DNA of 64,000 nucleotides from Bradyrhizobium sp. WBOS07 (GTDB lineage: Bacteria; Pseudomonadota; Alphaproteobacteria; Rhizobiales; Xanthobacteraceae): contig NZ_CP029008.1 in assembly GCF_024585165.1 (NCBI RefSeq), positions 3,286,001-3,350,000 of the forward strand. Reading direction: 5' to 3'. Shown here in pieces: positions 1 to 7,475 of the stretch. Each line of letters opens with the position of its first letter. Position 1 is the stretch's first letter. The notes beneath the pieces are model-generated. The model saw nothing but the letters and a program-made list of their open reading frames with translations. It searched no databases and was not told the DNA's origin. The position numbers and the translations under genes are program-made.

Positions 1-1
1 T

Positions 2-202
2 GGCCCCGGCGCGGGCATGGTGCTGGACGGGCCGTTTGCCGAGACCAAGGAGCAGCTTCTGGGCTTCCATTTGATGCAATGCGCCACCGAGGAGGAGGCG
101 ATCGCCGCGGCGCGGAAGCTGCGGGCGGTCAATCCGACCGCGGTCTACGAAATCCGCCCGGTCAAGCTTTACGTGCCGGCCGACGGGTTCGGCGCGACGT
201 AA
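2..202 (+). CDS. YCII-related (DGPF-domain) protein, 5' end cut by window
   Basis: The reading frame is open from the first bases of the window, so the N-terminus lies outside it. The visible C-terminal part carries the DGPFAETKEQLLGF signature of the YCII/DGPF family: small dimeric alpha-beta-barrel proteins, often encoded beside ECF sigma factors. The partner gene, if any, would lie upstream of this window. The last 34 bases overlap the 3' end of the convergent channel gene. Family is clear from the motif; biochemical role is unknown. Confidence 0.8.
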   Translation, partial: GPGAGMVLDGPFAETKEQLLGFHLMQCATEEEAIAAARKLRAVNPTAVYEIRPVKLYVPADGFGAT

Positions 203-762
203 AAGCGCTGGATCAGCAGCCCGCCAAACGCGAGGAACCACACGAAGGGCGCGAAATGCGGCGCGAACGCCGCAACGATCGTGCCCGGGATGAACACGGC
301 AACCGGAAACAGGGACGCCATGATCTCGCGGCCCCAGCTGCGCAGGATCGTCCACCACAGCAAGGCATTGAGGCCGGCGATCGCGGTCAAATGCAGGCCG
401 TAGAGCACCGCCACGGCGTTGCTCGTGGCGTAATTGGTATAGAGCCCGTTGGTCACCGGCAGCAGCACGATCGAGAGCAGAAAAAACAGGTTGAGGACCA
501 CCATGCCGCGGCTGCCGACGGGCTGGCGTGCCAGTCGGCGGTGATGGCTGATCCAGAACACACCGGCGATGATGAAGCTGAGCGCAAAGCCGGCGAGCTT
601 GCCGGAATAGACCCGTGCCAGATCATTCCAGTCGGGCGCGGTGCTGAAGACCGCGGCCTTGGGCAGATCGTAGGCCAGCAGCGTCATGGCGACGCCGAAA
701 ATGGTGTTGCTGAGCGATTCCAGCCGCCGCATCTCGAACTGGTCGGGCTTGAGCTCGGTCAT
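169..762 (-). CDS. TMEM175-family (DUF1211) membrane protein
   Basis: A 197-residue polytopic protein with about six hydrophobic segments. The N-terminal segment reads RLESLSN followed by TIFGVAMTLL, the position where TMEM175 potassium channels carry their RxxxFSD signature and first pore helix; here FSD is replaced by LSN. Bacterial members assemble as tetrameric K+-permeable channels of the inner membrane. The ATG at 762 gives full family length. It converges on, and overlaps by 34 bp, the YCII gene. Conduction is inferred from family only, and the altered signature makes selectivity uncertain. Confidence 0.75.
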   Translation of the reverse strand: MTELKPDQFEMRRLESLSNTIFGVAMTLLAYDLPKAAVFSTAPDWNDLARVYSGKLAGFALSFIIAGVFWISHHRRLARQPVGSRGMVVLNLFFLLSIVLLPVTNGLYTNYATSNAVAVLYGLHLTAIAGLNALLWWTILRSWGREIMASLFPVAVFIPGTIVAAFAPHFAPFVWFLAFGGLLIQRFYVAPNPSAGT

Positions 763-845
763 CTGGCCATGGGTTGCGGGAACTTCGGGCTGTCTTTCCC
801 CCTAAATCCTAAACCCGGTTTCGTCCAGCTGCATTGCGATTCGCG

Positions 846-2942
846 ATGGGATGGCCGACTCTCGGCCTTTCACCGGGGCGATTCGTGGCGACATATCTGG
901 ACACGCTCAATGCGGAGCAGCGCCGCGCCGTCGAGCATGGCGTGGCCGACGGTGAGACATTGGGTGCGCCCCTGCTCGTCATCGCCGGCGCCGGCTCCGG
1001 CAAAACCAACACCCTGGCCCACCGCGTCGCGCATCTCATCGTCGCCGGCGCCGATCCGCGCCGCATCCTCTTGATGACGTTCTCCCGCCGCGCGGCAGCC
1101 GAGATGGCCGGCCGCGTCGAGCGCATCGCCCGCAAGGTGCTCGGCGAGAACAACGCCGCGATCATGCGCGAGGCGCTGACCTGGGCCGGCACCTTCCACG
1201 GCATCGGCGCGCGGCTGCTGCGCGAATATGCCGAGCGGATCGGCGTCGATCCCGCCTTTACCATCCACGACCGCGAGGATTCCGCCGACCTGATGAACCT
1301 GGTCCGGCACGAGCGCGGCCTGTCCAGGACCGAGAGCCGCTTTCCCGCCAAGGGCACCTGCCTGTCGATCTACTCGCGCTGCGTCAACGCGGAGATGGAG
1401 ATCGAGAAGGTGCTCGGCCAACATTATCCCTGGTGCGCCGGCTGGGCCGCCGAGCTGAAGGGTCTGTTCGCCGCTTACGTCGAGGCCAAGCAGGCCCAGC
1501 ACGTGCTCGATTACGACGACCTGCTGCTGTACTGGTCGCAGATGATGAGCGATGCGCTGATCGCCGAGGAGATCGGCGGCCGCTTCGACCATGTGCTGGT
1601 CGACGAATACCAGGACACCAACCGCCTGCAATCCTCGATCCTCCTGGCGCTGAAGCCCGACGGACGCGGACTGACCGTGGTCGGCGACGATGCGCAGTCG
1701 ATCTACTCGTTCCGTGCTGCCACCGTGCGCAACATCCTGGACTTCCCGCAAAGCTTCTCGCCGCGCGCGGAGATGATCACGCTCGACCGCAATTACCGCT
1801 CGACTCAGGCCGTGCTGGCCGCGGCCAACGGCGTGATCGGCCTCGCCCGCGAGCGCTTCACCAAGAACCTGTGGACCGACCGCAGCTCGGGGCAGAAGCC
1901 GCAGCTCGTCACCGTGCACGACGAGGCCGACCAGGCACGCTACATCGTCGAGGAGGTGCTGGCGAACCGCGAGCAAGGCGCGCTGCTCAAGCACCAGGCC
2001 GTGCTGTTCCGGACGTCCTCACATTCCGGTCCGCTGGAGATCGAGCTGACCCGCCGCAACATTCCCTTCGTCAAGTTCGGCGGGCTGAAATTCCTCGACG
2101 CAGCGCACGTCAAGGACGTGCTGGCGCTGCTGCGCTTTGCCGAAAATCCGCGCGACCGCGTCGCCGGTTTCCGCATCCTGCATCTGCTGCCTGGCATCGG
2201 GCCTGCGACTGCGCAGCGCGTGCTCGACCAGATGGCGGAGAGCACCGATCCGCTTCAAACGCTTGGCCAGCTGCCGGTGCCGGCGCGCACCGGCGCGGAC
2301 TGGACCGACTTCGTCCGCACGACCCAGAACCTGCGCTATTCGGAATGGCCCGTCGATCTCGAGCGTGTGCGGCTCTGGTACGAGCCGCATCTCGATCGCA
2401 TACACGAGGATTCGGAGACGCGCCGCGCCGACCTGATGCAGCTCGAGCAGATCGCGAGCGGCTATTCCAGCCGCGAGAAATTCCTGACCGAGCTCACGCT
2501 CGATCCGCCGGATGCGACCAGCGACAAATCAGGTCCGCCCTTGCGCGACGAGGATTATCTGATCCTCTCCACCATCCATTCCGCCAAGGGCCAGGAGTGG
2601 AAATCGGTGTTCGTGCTCAACGTCGTCGACGGCTGCATGCCGTCAGATCTCGGCGCCGGCACCAGTGCCGAACTGGAAGAGGAGCGCCGCCTGCTCTATG
2701 TCGCGATGACGCGCGCCAAGGACGATCTCCACCTCGTCGTTCCCCAGCGCTTCTTCACCCACGGCCAGGCCGCCAAGGGCGACCGCCACGTCTACGCCTC
2801 GCGCACCCGCTTCATCCCGGAGCAGCTGGTCTACCTGTTCGAGCGCACCGCCTGGCCGAAGGCAGCCGCGGGTGGCGCGCGTACCGCGGCGCAGGGGCCG
2901 AAGATCGACATCGGGGCGCGGATGCGGGGCATGTGGCGGTAG
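846..2942 (+). CDS. UvrD/Rep-family ATP-dependent DNA helicase
   Basis: Superfamily 1A helicase of about 698 residues. Visible motifs in order: Walker A GAGSGKT (about residues 48-54), motif II VDEYQDTN, motif III GDDAQSIYSFR, motif IV NYRS, motif V STIHSAKGQEW and motif VI LLYVAMTRAK. It should translocate 3'-5' on single-stranded DNA in repair or replication restart. Starts are possible at TTG 834, ATG 846 and GTG 885; the conserved region begins after 885, so the true start may be 885. The last ~190 bp are duplicated at 5550-5741 on the far side of the restriction-modification island. The tail here is intact and in frame (ends GARMRGMWR). Confidence 0.9.
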   Translation: MGWPTLGLSPGRFVATYLDTLNAEQRRAVEHGVADGETLGAPLLVIAGAGSGKTNTLAHRVAHLIVAGADPRRILLMTFSRRAAAEMAGRVERIARKVLGENNAAIMREALTWAGTFHGIGARLLREYAERIGVDPAFTIHDREDSADLMNLVRHERGLSRTESRFPAKGTCLSIYSRCVNAEMEIEKVLGQHYPWCAGWAAELKGLFAAYVEAKQAQHVLDYDDLLLYWSQMMSDALIAEEIGGRFDHVLVDEYQDTNRLQSSILLALKPDGRGLTVVGDDAQSIYSFRAATVRNILDFPQSFSPRAEMITLDRNYRSTQAVLAAANGVIGLARERFTKNLWTDRSSGQKPQLVTVHDEADQARYIVEEVLANREQGALLKHQAVLFRTSSHSGPLEIELTRRNIPFVKFGGLKFLDAAHVKDVLALLRFAENPRDRVAGFRILHLLPGIGPATAQRVLDQMAESTDPLQTLGQLPVPARTGADWTDFVRTTQNLRYSEWPVDLERVRLWYEPHLDRIHEDSETRRADLMQLEQIASGYSSREKFLTELTLDPPDATSDKSGPPLRDEDYLILSTIHSAKGQEWKSVFVLNVVDGCMPSDLGAGTSAELEEERRLLYVAMTRAKDDLHLVVPQRFFTHGQAAKGDRHVYASRTRFIPEQLVYLFERTAWPKAAAGGARTAAQGPKIDIGARMRGMWR

Positions 2943-2946
2943 ACGC
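2754..2946 (+). repeat. Long direct repeat, left copy (helicase 3' end)
   Basis: This 193-bp segment covers the last 63 codons of the helicase gene, its stop codon and four more bases. It recurs at 5550-5741. The first 98 bp (2754-2851) are identical to 5550-5647. Beyond that the copies differ by scattered substitutions and one single-base indel until identity ends at tagacgc. This copy keeps the reading frame. The two copies bracket the restriction-modification genes. Confidence 0.95.
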
Positions 2947-3041
2947 GAACGGAAACTGAGCATTTCCGACCTCCAACGGCCCTTGTGGTGTCCGTCGCGG
3001 GGCATGTAAACAGCATGTGGATCAATACAATCGAGGCGCGA

Positions 3042-3884
3042 ATGCACGGGCCAGCAATACTCGTACGAACGCTATCGAAGACGAATATCAGCGATCGCTA
3101 TCAGAATTCGTGGCAATACCACTCAAGGAGTGATCGCCATTCGAAGATCGGCTGCTGGGGAGTGATTTTCGATTTATTGGCGACAACCCCACTTCTGAAG
3201 CGACATGTGGAGGCCGGAACAGTTTGCTTCGGCATCAACCACGAAATGCGAGACTTCGTCCATGATAGAAAGAAGAATCTGGATCTCGTGCTCTGTACGC
3301 CGGGTGGACCTGCGACCTCAGAGACTTTAGCCAGCATCGCCGAGGAATACGGCATCGACCTGACTCCGGAGGAGCGAACGACATTCGAAAAGCTTCCACA
3401 GCTTGCGCGCGCCCCGGTCGGCTCCGTTCTGATGGCTCTCGAAGCCAAGGCCTGTATGACGGCTCATCAGCGAGCTCTCCCCCGTCTGTACGATGAGCTA
3501 AACTCGTCGCACCTCACCGTACACGGAGCAAGCGACGAGGCCATAGCGGTCGCCTTCACCATGGTGAACGTCGCGGAAACCTATCTGAGCCCGGATCTGA
3601 ACAAGAAGAACAGACCGTCCGATCCAGAATGGAGTCGACACAAGCAACCTAGAGATGCTCAGCTTGCAATCGACAAGATAAAGCAGCTGCCCCGTCGCTC
3701 GCGAGTGGGCGATGTCGGCTATGATGCGATATCCATCGTCGTGATCGATATGGCCAACGATGGCAGGCCAGTTCTATTCGTCGAGTCTCCTCCCGCTCCG
3801 CCGAAAGATGACATCTACAACTACGGAGGCATGATCGCGCGCCTCTCAGGAATTTATGCGACTCGGTTCAAGGATCTTGGTTAG
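3042..3884 (+). CDS. Unrecognised protein, candidate restriction endonuclease of the Vsr/Dcm island
   Basis: A 280-residue soluble protein with no family I recognise. The frame is open from GTG 2985 and ATG 3015, but ATG 3042 is preceded by GAGG at a good distance. Codon use and base composition are visibly more A+T-rich than the flanking chromosome. Noticeable features are an SDRHSK stretch near the N-terminus, a charged NHEMRDF / RKKNLDLVL region, and a C-terminal strand pair around DAISIVVID and RPVLFVES. None is a clean PD-(D/E)XK, HNH or GIY-YIG signature. It converges on vsr and overlaps it by 39 bp. Position beside a methyltransferase and Vsr suggests it is the cognate restriction enzyme; that is inference from context. 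Confidence 0.55.
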   Translation: MHGPAILVRTLSKTNISDRYQNSWQYHSRSDRHSKIGCWGVIFDLLATTPLLKRHVEAGTVCFGINHEMRDFVHDRKKNLDLVLCTPGGPATSETLASIAEEYGIDLTPEERTTFEKLPQLARAPVGSVLMALEAKACMTAHQRALPRLYDELNSSHLTVHGASDEAIAVAFTMVNVAETYLSPDLNKKNRPSDPEWSRHKQPRDAQLAIDKIKQLPRRSRVGDVGYDAISIVVIDMANDGRPVLFVESPPAPPKDDIYNYGGMIARLSGIYATRFKDLG

Positions 3885-4262
3885 CTTGTCTCGGATGCGG
3901 CGCTCCTGACATTCCCAGATTACGAGGACACGGTATCCCTCCCTTCGAAGTAGCCGCGCGCTTCGAGCATCCCTGCGCTTGTTATCGCGGAACTTCTCGA
4001 GCCAAAACCTGCGGTTGGACTTCGGTATCGTCGCCTTGTAGCAGCCCGTGTGATGATGCCAAAAACAACCATGCACGAATACTGCCCATCGCTTCGATCG
4101 ATTGGCAAAGTCCGGACTACCGGGCAGCTTTCTGACGTTCTTGCGATAGTGCAGCCCCAGATCACGCAACGCGGACGCAACCGCCGCTTCGATCTTCGTG
4201 CCCTTTTGCCTTATCCGCGCCATCCGTGCGGACGTTTCTGCGTCGGTGCGAACAATCCTCAT
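3846..4262 (-). CDS. vsr: Very short patch repair endonuclease (Vsr)
   Basis: A 138-residue Vsr homologue of full length. It keeps Asp51 (in GSPDFAN), His64 and His69 (in HGCFWHHH), Phe67/Trp68, which in E. coli Vsr intercalate beside the mismatch, and zinc-type Cys/His positions including the WEC motif near the end. Vsr nicks 5' of the T in T:G mismatches left by deamination of 5-methylcytosine, protecting the methyltransferase target sites. Its ATG overlaps the methyltransferase stop by 4 bp (ATGA), so the two are translationally coupled. The 3' end overlaps the convergent unrecognised gene by 39 bp. Confidence 0.93.
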   Translation of the reverse strand: MRIVRTDAETSARMARIRQKGTKIEAAVASALRDLGLHYRKNVRKLPGSPDFANRSKRWAVFVHGCFWHHHTGCYKATIPKSNRRFWLEKFRDNKRRDARSARLLRREGYRVLVIWECQERRIRDKLTKILEPSRINS

Positions 4263-5479
4263 TCCGCGGCGACGGCATAGTTCGAATTGCTCGACGCAAC
4301 ATGAAGCTCCATTCGAGCAAGATGCTGACGGAGTCGATCTTGAAAACCATCCGCGAATCGAAGCTTCGCTCTTTCGGTTCTCGAAAGGAAGCCACGCGTT
4401 GCTCGTGCTGAAAGGAGCTTTCCGTCATATCGCAGAAAAGCCGTCAGAGACGAGCGCCGCTCCCACTTCGGATAAGCATTGATGTGAACGGCGTGCCGTC
4501 GTCTGCCGTCAAAACGTGCGGCCTTGGGCCATCGGCCATTCGCCGGCAATTCGCAGTCGCGGCTGAACTCATATGCGCCTGGACGAGCCAGGCGCGAGCC
4601 CACCCATTTGGCCACAGGGACCGTAACTGCGTTTCCGACGAGAGACCAACGAATGGACGTCCGTGAAACTTCCTCAGCTGGACGGGTCCAGTTTTCCGGA
4701 AAACCTTGAAGGCGCTCCGCGTCTCGGACGTCTGGTGTGATCACGTCACCCGAGGGAAGCAGGATAGCGGGGGGCGACGCGATCCCCACTGTAGAACCGT
4801 TCTTCAACGTAGGAATGGAATCCGGCGCCCAGCCAAGCCCACGAACCCCCTCGGTCCAATAAAATCCGTGTGCATGAGCGCTGAGGTCAGTCGAAGCCAA
4901 TGCTGGCTCTGCTTCGTCCGTAAGAACTACCGACGCGGGATCAACCTCGGTGGTGGTCGCAACGAAAAGCACGCGCTCTCGGCGTTGGGGTAAGAACGAG
5001 AGACTATTCACCACTCGATAAGCCCAGCGATAGCCAAGCTCTTCGAAAGCCTCGACAAGGGTACGCATGCCACTTCCCTTGTCGAGTTGCAGCATGAACG
5101 ACACGTTCTCCAGAATCACCCAGGGCACTCGCCGTCGATCGAGCAACCGAAAGATCTCCCCGACTAGTCCCGAGCGGGCGCCGCCAATACCTGCAGTTCG
5201 ACCAGCTTGGCTCAGGTCTTGGCAGGGGAAACCACCTGCTATCAGATCAGTGTCGCCTGGAAGCGACTTGAGCTCCCGAACATCGCGTTTACACGGAACG
5301 TCCGGCATTCTGGCAGCAAGCACCGCGCGAGCGGGTTCCCAGATTTCGCAGAGCAGGCTCGGCTCATGTCCAGAGGCAGCCAGACCCCGCTCCAGTCCGC
5401 CGATGCCAGCGAATAAGCCTGCAACCTTCACTTCCAACCCCAACCGATTCGGAACACTGCTTCTATGCAACGATAGCAT
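4259..5479 (-). CDS. DNA (cytosine-5)-methyltransferase
   Basis: A 406-residue C5 methyltransferase with motifs in canonical order: I LFAGIGGL (residues 22-29, SAM binding), IV GGFPCQDLSQAG with catalytic Cys86, VI ENV (124-126), VIII QRRERV (165-170), then a target-recognition region and RLQGFPENW plus GNAV (motifs IX/X). A C-terminal extension of roughly 90 residues after GNAV is longer than in minimal enzymes. It is the first gene of a methyltransferase-vsr unit on the minus strand. ATG 5479 has little Shine-Dalgarno signal; a GTG shortly before motif I is an alternative. Target specificity cannot be read from sequence. Composition is foreign relative to neighbours. Confidence 0.93.
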   Translation of the reverse strand: MLSLHRSSVPNRLGLEVKVAGLFAGIGGLERGLAASGHEPSLLCEIWEPARAVLAARMPDVPCKRDVRELKSLPGDTDLIAGGFPCQDLSQAGRTAGIGGARSGLVGEIFRLLDRRRVPWVILENVSFMLQLDKGSGMRTLVEAFEELGYRWAYRVVNSLSFLPQRRERVLFVATTTEVDPASVVLTDEAEPALASTDLSAHAHGFYWTEGVRGLGWAPDSIPTLKNGSTVGIASPPAILLPSGDVITPDVRDAERLQGFPENWTRPAEEVSRTSIRWSLVGNAVTVPVAKWVGSRLARPGAYEFSRDCELPANGRWPKAARFDGRRRHAVHINAYPKWERRSSLTAFLRYDGKLLSARATRGFLSRTERAKLRFADGFQDRLRQHLARMELHVASSNSNYAVAAE

Positions 5480-5549
5480 GTTCTTATTTTGTTCTCAACC
5501 ACATTCATGCTTAGCTCACAGGAAATGCCCTAGTTGCCCTTGGGCTCGA

Positions 5550-5741
5550 TTCACCCACGGCCAGGCCGCCAAGGGCGACCGCCACGTCTACGCCTCGCGC
5601 ACCCGCTTCATCCCGGAGCAGCTGGTCTACCTGTTCGAGCGCACCGCATGGCCGAAGGCCGCCGCAGGCGCTGCGCGCAGCGCGGCGCTGGGCCGAAGAT
5701 CGACATCGGCGCGCGGATGCGGGGGATGTGGCGGTAGACGC
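5550..5741 (+). pseudogene. Right copy of long direct repeat: promoterless, frameshifted helicase 3' end
   Basis: This 192-bp copy matches the helicase tail at 2754-2946. It is identical over its first 98 bp; then it carries several substitutions and lacks one base, near the segment encoding AALG/GPKID, so the conserved ending GARMRGMWR falls into another frame. No start or body of a helicase precedes it; upstream is island DNA. It is a leftover target-site copy, not a gene. Downstream sequence (from 5742) is unlike that following the left copy. Confidence 0.9.
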
Positions 5742-5794
5742 AAGAGGCCGGTCGTGGGACCTGTCAGGACAACTGGAACAGCAGAGGTCGGGAC

Positions 5795-6775
5795 ATGAAA
5801 GCCGTTGTCGTCGAGCAATACGCCCCAATCGATCAGATCGAGCTCAAGGACGTCCCGCCTCCATCCATGGACCCGGGCCAGTTGCGCGTCCGCGTCGAAG
5901 CCGCGGGGATCGGCTTTGTCGACGGCTTGAAGATCGAAGGGCGCTACCAGACCAAGGATCCCCTTCCCTTCATTCCCGGGACGGAGTTCGCAGGCGTGGT
6001 GACGGACGCGCCCGGGGCACCCGGCGGCTATCAGCCCGGCATGCGCGTGATGGGGATGACGCGCTCCGGCGCACTTGCCGAGGAGATCGTCGTCAGCCCC
6101 GCAGCGCTCCATCCGCTGCCGGACGGCGTTGCGGCCGAGGTCGCCGCCTCGTTTCGCGCCAATTATCTGACCGCGCTCTATGCGCTCAGTGCACGCGCCT
6201 CGCTCGGCGCAGGCGAACAGCTTCTGGTGCTGGGCGCGGCCGGCGGCACGGGGATCGCAGCCGTCCAGATCGGCAAGCTGCTCGGCGCGCGCGTGATCGC
6301 GGCAGCGTCGACGCCGGACAAGCGCCAATTCGCGCAGGCGCACGGCGCCGACACCGTGATCGATTATACGCAGCCCGGCTGGCGCGACACGCTGAAGGAG
6401 TTGACCGGAGGACACGGCGCCGACGTCATCTTCGATCCCGTCGGCGGCGAGATCTCGGTGCAGGCCTTTCGATCCATCGCCTGGCGCGGACGCCATCTCG
6501 TGGTCGGCTTTGCGGCCGGTGCCATCCCCGCTCTGCCGTTCAATCTCCCGCTGCTGAAAGGCGGCGCCCTGCTCGGCGTCGACCTCGCTCAGATCCCGCT
6601 GCGTGAGCCCGAGCTGCAGAAGCGCCTGATGTCGCAATTGACCGGCTGGCTCGCCGACGGCCAGCTCAAGCCCGTGGTCGGCCGCGTCTTCGCGCTCGAG
6701 GATTTCCGCGACGCGTTCAGAGCCATGCAGACGCGCGCGGCGCTCGGCAAGATGGTGGTGCGGATCGCGCGATAG
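5795..6775 (+). CDS. MDR-family zinc-independent NADPH:quinone oxidoreductase-like protein
   Basis: A 326-residue medium-chain dehydrogenase/reductase. It has an N-terminal GroES-like half (GTEFAGVV, with no catalytic zinc cysteines) and a Rossmann half with GAAGGTGIAAVQ for NAD(P)H binding, followed by ADVIFDPVGG and GRHLVVGFAAG. These features place it among quinone oxidoreductase/enoyl-reductase-like enzymes acting on small carbonyls or quinones. ATG 5795 is preceded by AGGTCGGGAC. Before the island inserted it was probably the gene immediately downstream of the helicase. Substrate is not predictable. Confidence 0.85.
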   Translation: MKAVVVEQYAPIDQIELKDVPPPSMDPGQLRVRVEAAGIGFVDGLKIEGRYQTKDPLPFIPGTEFAGVVTDAPGAPGGYQPGMRVMGMTRSGALAEEIVVSPAALHPLPDGVAAEVAASFRANYLTALYALSARASLGAGEQLLVLGAAGGTGIAAVQIGKLLGARVIAAASTPDKRQFAQAHGADTVIDYTQPGWRDTLKELTGGHGADVIFDPVGGEISVQAFRSIAWRGRHLVVGFAAGAIPALPFNLPLLKGGALLGVDLAQIPLREPELQKRLMSQLTGWLADGQLKPVVGRVFALEDFRDAFRAMQTRAALGKMVVRIAR

Positions 6776-6845
6776 AACGCCACCGACGCAAGGTGGTGCC
6801 GATGGTCAGGGAGATGATGGGGGAATAGTCTCAGCCCGACTTCAC

Positions 6846-7088
6846 TCACCAGAGTCTCTTTTTCGCGAAGGCGTGGCCCGAACCGGATTTCAAGTAACGT
6901 TCAAACTCACGTGCCTTCGCAATGTCCGAGAAGGCCACGTAAGTCACCAGTCGCCAGGGCATGTACTTCGAGGTGTGCGGTGACTTGCCTGCATTGTGGT
7001 CTGCCAGGCGCTGCTTGAGATCCATAGTCAGGCCGATATAACGCTGACCTCCGAACTTTTCGCTCTCCAGAAGATAGACATAGTGCAT
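6846..7088 (-). CDS. GIY-YIG domain protein (YhbQ/UPF0213 type)
   Basis: An 80-residue single-domain protein. The GIY and YIG elements appear as MHYVYLLES and RYIGLT. An R-x(n)-HNAGKSPHTSKY region, a KAREFERYLK helix and a final GHAFAKK follow. Small GIY-YIG proteins of this kind are predicted nucleases of unknown role. The ATG lies directly beside a palindromic repeat block that runs to the 3' end of tRNA-Tyr, an arrangement suggesting a repeat-associated cassette. Confidence 0.85.
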   Translation of the reverse strand: MHYVYLLESEKFGGQRYIGLTMDLKQRLADHNAGKSPHTSKYMPWRLVTYVAFSDIAKAREFERYLKSGSGHAFAKKRLW

Positions 7089-7122
7089 CGCCGCCGCCCT
7101 CCTTCGCCAAGGCTTCGGAGGG

Positions 7123-7184
7123 CATCCTGCTTCGCGCAGTGAAGGGCTGCAATCCTGCGAAGCGCGTCAGCGCGAAGCAGGATG
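7123..7184. repeat. 15-bp perfect inverted repeat between GIY-YIG gene and tRNA-Tyr
   Basis: Arms CATCCTGCTTCGCGC (7123-7137) and its exact complement (7170-7184) enclose a 32-bp centre. The right arm runs 2 bp into the CCA end of tRNA-Tyr. It could form a strong hairpin, possibly the terminator or processing boundary of the tRNA transcript, and resembles palindromic elements seen next to GIY-YIG genes. Confidence 0.7.
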
Positions 7185-7268
7185 GTGGGGGAGGCAGGAC
7201 TCGAACCTGCGAAGCCATGAGGCGGCTGATTTACAGTCAGCTCCCTTTGCCACTCGGGACACTCCCCC
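7183..7268 (-). tRNA. tRNA-Tyr (GTA)
   Basis: Minus-strand cloverleaf: acceptor GGGGGAG pairs with CTCCCCC, followed by A and an encoded CCA. The anticodon arm reads CTGACTGTAAATCAG with anticodon GTA. A long variable arm (class II) precedes the T arm GCAGGTTCGAGTCCTGC. Total 86 nt including CCA. Confidence 0.96.
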
Positions 7269-7475
7269 GCTCGACGGCAGCACAATCGGGCCGGACCTTG
7301 CCGGCGGACCGAAGACGGCCATGGAACGTGAAGGCCGCGACAGCCCGGATGGGGGCGCGACCGGGCGCGGTTATGGGCGAAGCGGTGGGGTAAAGTCAAC
7401 CGAGGCGAACAGCTAAAATCGCCCTCGCGGGCGCTCAAATTGCCATATTCCGGGACCCGTGACACAAGCGAGCCC

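Noticed and set aside
5067..5798. A plus-strand ORF ending in helicase-like residues
   Set aside because: Its first two-thirds are antisense to the methyltransferase; the helicase-like tail is the duplicated repeat and is frameshifted. Not a gene.
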